From an uncultured Sutterella sp. (GTDB lineage: Bacteria > Pseudomonadota > Gammaproteobacteria > Burkholderiales > Burkholderiaceae_F): 7,174 nt of DNA. The notes under the pieces were generated by a model. It was not told the DNA's origin, ran no database searches, and worked only from the letters and a program-made list of their open reading frames with translations. This document shows, one piece after another, positions 1 through 5,172 of the stretch; positions within the stretch are counted from its first letter, which is position 1; each line of letters opens with the position of its first letter. A program made the position numbers and the translations under genes. The stretch is from the NCBI GenBank assembly GCA_902493085.1, contig CABUOH010000053.1, forward strand, positions 1 to 7,174, read 5' to 3'.

Positions 1-488
1 TCCTTGAATTCAGGATCGACCTTGACGACGTTGGTGTCGAACATCTTGCCCTTGAGAAGCGGGCTGCCGGAGACTTCGTGGTAGACCGGCGCGGCATAGA
101 TCTGATAGGTGTCCTTGAACTTTTCCTTCTTGCCGTAATGGACGCGCGTGTACTCGACTTCAACGGTGTTCGTGTAGTCGGGGTACAGGCCCCAGACGGG
201 AATGCCGCCGTGGGTGAGGAGCGCCTTTCGGCTCACGTCGTACTTGATTTCGGCGCCGTTGTTCTTCGGGACGATGCGGACCGTGGCGTCTTCAATGCCG
301 TAGCCGCCGTTTTTGATGACGGCGGTGAGCGGTGCGATGCGGTACGGGTTGACGACGATTTCGCCGATGTGGCCCTGAACATGGAAGGCCACCTTGGGGC
401 CCGACGGACCGCCGGCGGCATTGGCGGCGGGGACGAAGGCGACGGCGAGCGCTGCGGCGAGCGCGCACGGAACGAGCTTTTTCAACAT
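1..488 (-). CDS. assT: Aryl-sulfate sulfotransferase, AssT family (N-terminal part, runs off the left edge)
   Basis: This reading frame opens at ATG 488 on the minus strand and stays open to base 1, giving 162 complete codons; the C-terminal end is outside the window. Residues 1-24 form a Sec signal peptide (MLKKLVPCALAAALAV, then a cleavage site after Ala-Asn-Ala at 22-24), so the enzyme is periplasmic. The mature N-terminus resembles the N-terminal beta domain of E. coli AssT: an IVVNPYRIAPLTAVI stretch aligns with its VVVDPYGNAPLTALV, and GGIPVWGLYPDYTNTVEVEY aligns with its DGVPIFGLYQKFANKVTVEY. AssT enzymes transfer sulfate between phenolic compounds without PAPS, using a catalytic histidine in the beta-propeller, which is not covered here. 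An AAGGA-type ribosome site lies about 7 nt before the ATG. The gene is divergent from the LysR regulator at 728, which may control it (inference). Partner dsbL/dsbI-type genes are not visible. Confidence 0.88.
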   Translation of the reverse strand, partial: MLKKLVPCALAAALAVAFVPAANAAGGPSGPKVAFHVQGHIGEIVVNPYRIAPLTAVIKNGGYGIEDATVRIVPKNNGAEIKYDVSRKALLTHGGIPVWGLYPDYTNTVEVEYTRVHYGKKEKFKDTYQIYAAPVYHEVSGSPLLKGKMFDTNVVKVDPEFK

Positions 489-727
489 TGTCTTTCCTTT
501 GGATGGTCAAGCGGAGGCGACCTTTTCGGTCGGTGAAGGCATTGTAGGAAAGGGCCTCTCGGGCGACCATGGGCATTAGCGCAGAGGAAAAGGGCGCGGC
601 CGTCATAAGCTTTTTGCGGATGAGGGAAATGCGCGCAAACCCTGAGATCGGATTCACCGATGCACGGGACGGAGCGCGCGGGTAAAGTTGCTTGGGTACC
701 CAATCACCCATCAGGAATGCTTTCTCC
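489..727. promoter_or_regulatory. Divergent assT/lysR intergenic region with palindromes
   Basis: The 239-bp space between the divergent starts must hold both promoters. Visible symmetric elements are a CGACC/GGTCG hairpin with a 5-nt loop at 518-532 in the assT leader, TTTGCG and its inverted copy CGCAAA separated by 15 bp (613-639, centres two helical turns apart), and a perfect 12-bp palindrome TTGGGTACCCAA at 692-703, just before the lysR ribosome site. LysR proteins usually bind dyad sites in such divergent regions, often of T-N11-A form. The 12-bp palindrome does not itself fit T-N11-A, so assignment as an operator is tentative. Confidence 0.4.
541..546 (-). promoter_or_regulatory. Candidate -10 element for the assT-like gene
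   Basis: On the minus strand this reads TACAAT, five of six matches to the sigma-70 -10 consensus, and would give a leader of about 45 nt before the ATG at 488. The best -35 at 17-bp spacing (TGGTCG, plus-strand positions 564-569) matches only three of six bases, so the promoter would be weak or activator dependent. That would fit control by the adjacent LysR protein, but this is inference. Confidence 0.3.
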
Positions 728-1675
728 ATGTCCGCCTCTCTCACCTTCGACGCCGTTGAACTCTTTCTCTCCCTGATGGAGACGGGGTCGCTCAGCAGGA
801 GCGCGCGCGTGCTCGGCGTTTCCGTGACGCAGGCGAGCCGGCTTTTGAGCAAGCTGCAGGACCATTTCGACGAGAAGCTCTTCGTCAGAACCTATCAGGG
901 CATGCTGCCGACGCCCAAGGCCCATTCGATCGAGGGCGCAATGCGCCGCATTGCGCAGGCCTACGGCGAACTCGGCCAAACGCAGGTCTTTTCGCCCGAA
1001 AGGCTTTCCCGAACCTTTACGATCGCCACGACCGACAACGGGATTCTCTGCATGCTGATTCCCGTCATACGGCGCATCCGGCGCGTGGCGCCCGCCGTGC
1101 GCTTTCGCATTCTGCCGATTGAGTCGGACGTTCTCGAAAAGCTCAAGTCGGGCAACGTCGATTTGGCGCTCTATCCGATCATTGACCTGCCGCCTAAATT
1201 CCATTCGCTCGACCTTTTTCACCTGCAGCGCGCCTGCCTCGTTCGCAAGGGGCACCCGCTTGCCGTCAAGTTTCAGGCGGGCGAGGCGCTCACCGAAGAG
1301 GACTTCAACGCCTACGAGAAGATTTCCGTAGGCTTGAGCGACGAGACGCTGAGCCGTCCGATCTACGGCTCGAACACGCATCTCGCGCAGCATCAGAATA
1401 CGGGCATCCAGGTGCCGTACTTCATGGCGGCGCCGTTTTTTCTGCCCGACAGCGACTTCACGCTCTTTCTGCCCGAGCCCACGGCCAAGTTTTTTGCGCA
1501 GATTCTGGACCTGGACATCGTCACGCCGCCGAGCGACCGGCTCGCCTACGCTACGCGCATCGTGTGGCATGACCGCGTGCATTCGGACGTTGAGTCCCAG
1601 TGGCTCAGAAGCCTCTTCGTCGCCTACGCCCGCCCGGTGGCGGGCGATGAGGAGGCGGACCTCGACTTCTGCTGA
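728..1675 (+). CDS. LysR-type transcriptional regulator
   Basis: A 315-residue DNA-binding regulator, normal length for the family. Residues 7-65 are the winged helix-turn-helix: the helix-turn-helix spans about 20-43 (GSLSRSARVLGVSVTQASRL), followed by the wing with LFVRTYQGMLPTPKA. Residues about 85-300 form the periplasmic-binding-protein-like effector domain, of the NodD/DntR-like type judging by the RFRILPIESDVLEKLKSG and DLALYPI segments and a GHPLA motif. An in-frame TTG at 692 would add 12 residues, but ATG 728 is preferred because AGGAA at 713-717 sits 10 nt before it and the HTH then begins at the usual distance from the N-terminus. The gene is divergent from the assT-like gene and convergent with the flavin reductase gene, so either could be its target; the divergent partner is more usual for this family. 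The effector is unknown. Confidence 0.92.
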   Translation: MSASLTFDAVELFLSLMETGSLSRSARVLGVSVTQASRLLSKLQDHFDEKLFVRTYQGMLPTPKAHSIEGAMRRIAQAYGELGQTQVFSPERLSRTFTIATTDNGILCMLIPVIRRIRRVAPAVRFRILPIESDVLEKLKSGNVDLALYPIIDLPPKFHSLDLFHLQRACLVRKGHPLAVKFQAGEALTEEDFNAYEKISVGLSDETLSRPIYGSNTHLAQHQNTGIQVPYFMAAPFFLPDSDFTLFLPEPTAKFFAQILDLDIVTPPSDRLAYATRIVWHDRVHSDVESQWLRSLFVAYARPVAGDEEADLDFC

Positions 1676-1677
1676 CG

Positions 1678-1707
1678 AAGAAGCCCCGCCGGGCGGCGGG
1701 GCTTCTT
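1678..1707. terminator. Bidirectional intrinsic terminator-like hairpin
   Basis: A perfect 13-bp stem AAGAAGCCCCGCC / GGCGGGGCTTCTT with a GGGC loop starts 3 nt after the LysR stop codon. The AAGAAG/CTTCTT base of the stem gives T-rich sequence on the exit side in both directions, although there is no long uniform T run. The position between convergent genes fits a shared terminator. Confidence 0.75.
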
Positions 1708-1723
1708 GAACGGGGGCGGACAG

Positions 1724-1745
1724 CTCCGGTCATGGCTGACCGGAG
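1724..1745. terminator. Second hairpin in the convergent spacer, 3' of the flavin reductase gene
   Basis: Perfect 9-bp stem CTCCGGTCA / TGACCGGAG with a 4-nt loop, 9 nt beyond the minus-strand stop codon at 1755-1757. No T tract follows on either strand, so it may be an mRNA 3'-end stabilising hairpin acting together with the stronger hairpin at 1678-1707 rather than a terminator alone. Confidence 0.45.
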
Positions 1746-1754
1746 GCAGTCAGG

Positions 1755-3167
1755 TTACTTCGCCTGCATCGCGTAGATGTAGGACTGCTGGCCGGCGATG
1801 CGGCCGAACGTGACGATGTCGGCCTGGGCATTGCCGCCCAAGCGGTTGGCGCCGTGGACGCCGCCCGTGATTTCACCGGCAGCGAAGAGACCCGGGATGA
1901 CCTGGCCCTTCGTGCTGTAGACCTGGGTCTTGGAGTCGATCTTGATGCCGCCCATCGTGTGGTGGACGGCCGGCGTCACCATGATGGCGTAGAACGGAGC
2001 CTGATCAAGGTTGCGCGGCATGTCGGCGCGGCCGAAGGCGTCCTTGCCGGCGGCCTTGCCCTGCTTCCAGGCGTCGATGGAGGCCTTGAGGTCAGCGGCG
2101 GGCACGCCCATCTTGCCGGCGATTTCGTCAAGCGAAGCGCCGGAGACGCAATAGGACTGCTTGATGTACTTGTTCGTGGCCTTGAGCGACTTCTGCATGT
2201 CGGAGTCGAAGAAGAGGTAGGCCACGCCGTCCTTCTGCTTGAGGATGGCGGCGGAGACCGCGTCGCGGGTGTTGAGCTCGTTGAAGAAGCGCTTGCCTTC
2301 CTTGTTGACGAGAATGGCGCCGTTGCCGCGCACGGCTTCGGTGATCATTTCGCCCACCTTGGGAACGACCGTCGGATGCGTCTGGATTTCCGTCATGTCG
2401 ATGAGCTGCGCGCCGATCTTTTCGGAGAGCGTGATGCCTTCGCCCAGAGCGCCCGGATGGTTCGTCGTGGCAAAGCCCTTGAGGCGGGGCACGTACTTGG
2501 AGACGAGCTCGTTGTTGGCGCCAAAGCCGCCGGCGGCGTTGACGACGGCCTTGGCATGGATCGTGTAGGTGCCGTCCTTTTTGCTGTTGACGAGGAGACC
2601 GGTTACCTTGCCGTCCTTCATGAGGATCTTGGTCGCTTCGGTGTTCATGCGCATGTCGATCTTGCGCTCCTTGGCGGCGTTGTAGAGGGTCTCGACGACT
2701 TCGGGGCCGACCAGGGCGCCGCCGGTCGGACGGTGCGCGCGGGCCTTGGAGGCGCCCGCGAGAAGGCCGACGTCGCGAAGGTCGCCGCCCAAGGCAAGGA
2801 GCCATTCGACGGCGGGACCGGCGCCCGCGACGAGCGTGCGAACGAGTTCGGGATCGTTCTTCCAGTGGCCGCCCTTCATCGTGTCGAAGTAGGCGATTTC
2901 AAGCGAGTCCTGCACGCCCTTGGCGGCCTGAAGGGACGTGCACGGGGCGTTGAGGCCGCCCGCGGCGCGGATCGTGTTGCCGCCGGGCATGGCCATCTTT
3001 TCAACGACGACGACCTTGGCGCCGAGATTGGCGGCTTCGACGGCGGCGGACAAGCCCGCGCCGCCCGCGCCGATCACGGCGATGTCGACTGTGACGTCGT
3101 CGGCGGCCTGGGCGCCGGAAATGCCGAATGCTGCGGACACGGCCGCGGCAACGAGAATCTTCTTCAT
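1755..3167 (-). CDS. Periplasmic FAD-dependent fumarate reductase-type flavoprotein (flavocytochrome c flavin subunit)
   Basis: A 470-residue FAD oxidoreductase of the fumarate reductase/succinate dehydrogenase flavoprotein family. Residues 1-21 are a Sec signal peptide ending in AQA, so the protein works in the periplasm. The FAD-binding loop GAGGAG is at 33-38, followed by VVVVEK (52-57) and PGGNT (61-65). Active-site positions of Shewanella Fcc3 are matched: His264 (THPT), Met274/Thr276/Glu277 (EMITEAVR), Arg301 (NTRD, the proton donor position), His402-His403 (HHTMGG) and Arg442 (GANRLGG). This favours fumarate or a similar C4 enoate as substrate rather than urocanate, though related reductases cannot be excluded. 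There is no CXXCH haem motif, so electrons must come from a separate cytochrome not seen in the window. ATG 3167 is chosen over upstream in-frame starts because the signal peptide begins there and GGAGAG lies about 7 nt before it. Likely role: anaerobic respiration with an organic acceptor. Confidence 0.9.
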   Translation of the reverse strand: MKKILVAAAVSAAFGISGAQAADDVTVDIAVIGAGGAGLSAAVEAANLGAKVVVVEKMAMPGGNTIRAAGGLNAPCTSLQAAKGVQDSLEIAYFDTMKGGHWKNDPELVRTLVAGAGPAVEWLLALGGDLRDVGLLAGASKARAHRPTGGALVGPEVVETLYNAAKERKIDMRMNTEATKILMKDGKVTGLLVNSKKDGTYTIHAKAVVNAAGGFGANNELVSKYVPRLKGFATTNHPGALGEGITLSEKIGAQLIDMTEIQTHPTVVPKVGEMITEAVRGNGAILVNKEGKRFFNELNTRDAVSAAILKQKDGVAYLFFDSDMQKSLKATNKYIKQSYCVSGASLDEIAGKMGVPAADLKASIDAWKQGKAAGKDAFGRADMPRNLDQAPFYAIMVTPAVHHTMGGIKIDSKTQVYSTKGQVIPGLFAAGEITGGVHGANRLGGNAQADIVTFGRIAGQQSYIYAMQAK

Positions 3168-3275
3168 TTGAGTCTCTCCAATGAGGTTTGTGCCGCAGAG
3201 CGGGGTTTCGGGCCCGCAGATGGTCTTGCGGCGTCGATGGGCGCTCGGGATGGTCGATTGAGCGTCGATTGCGTC

Positions 3276-3281
3276 ACTATA
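3276..3281 (-). promoter_or_regulatory. Candidate -10 element for the flavin reductase gene
   Basis: On the minus strand this reads TATAGT (five of six matches), about 110 nt before the ATG at 3167. No good -35 is present at 16-18 bp, so activator dependence or a wrong call are both possible. Two copies of TCGATTG (3254-3260 and 3265-3271), 11 bp apart, lie immediately downstream, where the transcript would begin. Confidence 0.22.
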
Positions 3282-3384
3282 CGCCCGGGCGGCCGGAATG
3301 GAATGCGGGAAAGATCGCGATTGTTGATCGAAGGCCTGCCGCGCAGGCGGATTTGCAATTGCCCGGGTCGGCGAAATGTCTATG

Positions 3385-3417
3385 AAAAGGCGATGAGAAG
3401 GCGATGAACAGGCGAAA
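3385..3417. repeat. Triple 11-nt tandem direct repeat (array A)
   Basis: Three consecutive units AAAAGGCGATG, AGAAGGCGATG and AACAGGCGAAA share an A-rich start and the AGGCGA core. The 11-nt period is not a codon multiple and is about one helical turn. Confidence 0.7.
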
Positions 3418-3440
3418 TCACGCACAAGGAAGGGACGGGT

Positions 3441-3473
3441 CAAGGGCGAGCCAAGAAGGAGCCAAGAACGAGA
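3441..3473. repeat. Triple 11-nt tandem direct repeat (array B)
   Basis: Three consecutive units CAAGGGCGAGC, CAAGAAGGAGC and CAAGAACGAGA share CAAG and GAG at fixed positions. The period equals that of the neighbouring array at 3385-3417, but the unit sequence differs. Confidence 0.7.
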
Positions 3474-3489
3474 AATAGCGTTTTCGTTC

Positions 3490-3515
3490 AATTGGCCTCT
3501 CTAATTGGCCCCTCT
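3490..3515. repeat. Double 13-nt tandem direct repeat (array C)
   Basis: AATTGGCCTCTCT is followed directly by AATTGGCCCCTCT, one mismatch in 13. It lies about 70 bp upstream of the best promoter candidate for the ATPase gene. Confidence 0.7.
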
Positions 3516-3581
3516 TGAATTCGGCTGAGCTTGAATCGGGCGCGTGTGCTGAAAAAGTGTATGAAGAGCGAGAAAAGTCGC

Positions 3582-3611
3582 TTGAAAAAATGTTGCTCAT
3601 GCCGGTAAAGT
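3582..3611 (+). promoter_or_regulatory. Candidate promoter of the AAA_14/DUF4143 ATPase gene
   Basis: TTGAAA (3582-3587, five of six matches to the -35 consensus) is followed after 18 bp by TAAAGT (3606-3611, four of six matches to the -10). Transcription would start near 3618, giving a leader of about 34 nt that contains the strong AAGGAGG ribosome site. The spacing is one base longer than optimal. Confidence 0.35.
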
Positions 3612-3651
3612 CGTTGTAAAAAGTGTTGTTCGAGATGAAGGAGGGGCGGTG

Positions 3652-4974
3652 ATGGCGTTGAAACGCAAGGTTGAGGCTCAGTTTTTGGCCTGGAAGGCGA
3701 ATCCCGATCGTCTGCCGCTCGTCGTCAATGGCGTCAGGCAGTGCGGCAAGACGCACTCGGTTCTGGCATTCGCGCGGGCGCATTACGAGCACGTCGCGTA
3801 CGTGAATTTCGTCGAAAAGCCGGACCTTGCCCGCGCATTCGAGGGCGCCTTGAATGTCGACCGGATCGTCATGATGATTTCGGCGCTCTACGGTCGTCCG
3901 GTGCGATTCGAGCCCGGCCGGACCGTGATCATTCTCGACGAAATCGAGCGGTGTCCTCAGGCGGGAACCGCTCTCAAGCTCTTCAAAATGGACGGCCGGT
4001 ACGACGTCATCGCCATCGGATCCCTTACCGGCGTCGGCGGTTGTGGGGAGGACGGCGCCTGCATTCCCGTCGGCTGCGAAACGACGCTCACGATGCGTCC
4101 GCTGGATTTTGAGGAGTTTTTGTGGGCAAGCAACGTGCCCGAAGCTGCGATTGGGCTGCTGGGTCAGTCGCTCGCCGCCGAGACGCCAGTTCCCGAACCT
4201 CTTCACGCCCGCATGGAGGCGCTGCTGCTCGAGTACGCCGTCGTCGGCGGCATGCCGGCGGTTGTCGAAACCTTCATGCGCACCCGCAACATCAGCCTCG
4301 TCCTCGGACAGCTGAGAGATCTTCTCAATGCGTATCGGGCCGACATGACCCAATGCGCAGCCGGAGCCGACAAGACGAGAATCAAGGCGTGCTTCGATTC
4401 CATTCCTCGCCAGCTCGCCAAGGACAACAAGAAGTTCCAATATTCGCTGGTTCGCAGGGGCGGCCGCGCAAGCCAATATGCCGGTGCGCTCCAATGGATC
4501 GAGGACGCGGGTCTCATTCACCGCTGCCGCAACGTCACCATCACGGAGCTGCCTTTGGAAGGCTTTTCCATGGACGACAACTTCAAGGTCTACGCTGCGG
4601 ACGCGGGCCTCTTCATGGGCATGCTCGAGGACGGCACGGCGGCCGAAGTCCTCGGAGGCAATCTCAATGGGCTCAACGGCGCCATTCTCGAGAATTTTGC
4701 CGCGGACATGCTCTCAAAGGCGGGACGCAAATTGTATTTTTACCGAAGAAGCACGGGACTGGAAGCGGAGTTTCTGATCCGGCACAAGGGGCGGTGCGTG
4801 CCTCTGGCCGTCAAGCCTTGCTCCGGCAACGCCAAGCGGATCAAAACAATCCTGCAGAACGCCGAAAAGTATTATGTCGACCGCGCGATCGAGGCCGGGA
4901 TGTGCAACGTTGGGCGCAGCGGCGGCATTCTGACGATGCCCTTCTACATGCTTTTTCTGCTCACGGAGCGCTGA
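3652..4974 (+). CDS. AAA_14 / DUF4143 family ATP-binding protein
   Basis: A 440-residue P-loop ATPase with the usual two-part layout of this family. The N-terminal AAA domain has Walker A GVRQCGKT (27-34), Walker B VIILDEIE (92-99), the family's GSL motif (GSLTG, 123-127) and PLDFEEFLW (150-158). The C-terminal DUF4143 part (about 200-440) includes a winged-helix-like segment and then a restriction-fold-like segment at 361-388. There the usual E-x-D-F ... P-I/L-E-V-K pattern reads Glu371-Ala-Glu373-Phe and Pro-Leu-Ala386-Val-Lys388, so two acidic metal-binding positions are altered. ATG 3652 is preferred over GTG 3649 because AAGGAGG (3638-3644) is at ideal 7-nt spacing. The cellular role of the family is poorly defined; members are common as single accessory genes. 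It lies on the same strand as and upstream of the Wadjet genes, but a link is inference. Confidence 0.88.
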   Translation: MALKRKVEAQFLAWKANPDRLPLVVNGVRQCGKTHSVLAFARAHYEHVAYVNFVEKPDLARAFEGALNVDRIVMMISALYGRPVRFEPGRTVIILDEIERCPQAGTALKLFKMDGRYDVIAIGSLTGVGGCGEDGACIPVGCETTLTMRPLDFEEFLWASNVPEAAIGLLGQSLAAETPVPEPLHARMEALLLEYAVVGGMPAVVETFMRTRNISLVLGQLRDLLNAYRADMTQCAAGADKTRIKACFDSIPRQLAKDNKKFQYSLVRRGGRASQYAGALQWIEDAGLIHRCRNVTITELPLEGFSMDDNFKVYAADAGLFMGMLEDGTAAEVLGGNLNGLNGAILENFAADMLSKAGRKLYFYRRSTGLEAEFLIRHKGRCVPLAVKPCSGNAKRIKTILQNAEKYYVDRAIEAGMCNVGRSGGILTMPFYMLFLLTER

Positions 4975-5165
4975 TGCGCGGCCTGCGGCCGCCGGTCTTT
5001 TCGAAGGGGCGGAAGCAGGTCTTCAAGTTGGCCTTTGTTCTGGCCTTCGCATTGGCTTTGGGCCGGAGTGAGGTAGCGCCCTCAAATCCGCACGGCGCAA
5101 CGATTCGGGAGGACTTTCATTTGCGCGCGGAGGGAGGAGAAGGGCGCCTCTTGCATGTAGAATAG
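4974..5165 (+). CDS. Possible small membrane or exported protein, 63 residues
   Basis: No family is recognised. The ATG overlaps the ATPase stop codon (TGATG), and GGAG at 4965-4968 lies 5 nt before it, the arrangement expected for translational coupling. The product has a positively charged N-terminus (several Arg/Lys in residues 2-18), a hydrophobic run FKLAFVLAFALALG (17-30), then a polar tail of about 33 residues ending in HVE. This resembles a signal peptide or single membrane segment. The hydrophobic run is encoded by three imperfect 12-nt tandem units (5028-5063), each giving Leu-Ala-x-x. The stop codon at 5163-5165 is just before the jetA ribosome site. Against it: short length, no homologue recalled, and a terminator-like hairpin within it. 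If it is not coding, this stretch is the jetA leader. Confidence 0.35.
   Translation: MRGLRPPVFSKGRKQVFKLAFVLAFALALGRSEVAPSNPHGATIREDFHLRAEGGEGRLLHVE
4978..5001 (+). terminator. Weak terminator-like hairpin after the ATPase gene
   Basis: Six-base-pair all-GC stem GCGGCC / GGCCGC with a TGC loop, followed by CGG and TCTTTT. It begins 4 nt after the ATPase stop codon. The stem is short and the T run is offset, so it may only attenuate. It lies inside the small ORF at 4974-5165, so the two interpretations compete. Confidence 0.25.
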
Positions 5166-5172
5166 GGGTCCT

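Larger units (their letters stand above)
3168..3651. other. 484-bp gene-free intergenic region with phased short repeats
   Basis: This region separates the divergent flavin reductase and ATPase genes. No reading frame here has convincing composition or a ribosome site. It contains, from left to right, a TCGATTG pair with 11-bp spacing (3254-3271), three 11-nt tandem units around AGGCGATG (3385-3417), three 11-nt tandem units around CAAGAAGGAGC (3441-3473), two 13-nt tandem units AATTGGCCYCTCT (3490-3515), and an A-tract-rich stretch (3552-3622) with the 9-mer AAAAAGTGT at both 3552-3560 and 3618-3626. The right half is clearly lower in GC than the flanking genes. It must include both promoters. 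Confidence 0.6.

Noticed and set aside
692..727. A 12-residue N-terminal extension of the LysR protein from TTG 692
   Set aside because: The ATG at 728 has an AGGAA ribosome site at good spacing and gives the normal LysR N-terminus; the extension also covers the 12-bp palindrome, which looks regulatory.
1854..3407. A 517-residue open frame on the plus strand opposite the flavin reductase
   Set aside because: It is the antisense shadow of a well-recognised gene in GC-rich DNA, rich in Gly, Ala, Asp and Val with no family features.
3168..3491. A 108-residue N-terminal extension of the flavin reductase
   Set aside because: A clear signal peptide begins at the ATG at 3167, with GGAGAG before it. 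The upstream open frame has no family resemblance and reads through repeat arrays.
3385..3515. CRISPR array
   Set aside because: The repeats are only 11-13 nt, directly tandem without spacers, and no cas gene is present.
3552..3622. A-tracts as intrinsically curved DNA before the ATPase promoter
   Set aside because: Spacings of about 20, 13 and 33 bp fit helical phasing only in part; too weak to claim without calculation.
5158..5163. TAGAAT as a -10 element for jetA
   Set aside because: It would place the transcript start about 3 nt before the jetA ATG, leaving no ribosome site, and no -35 is present at 16-18 bp.
4122..5165. A 347-residue plus-strand frame overlapping the ATPase gene
   Set aside because: Most of it is an out-of-frame shadow of the ATPase, with Arg/Gln/His-rich composition. 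Only its last 63 codons, starting at 4974, are kept as a possible separate small gene.
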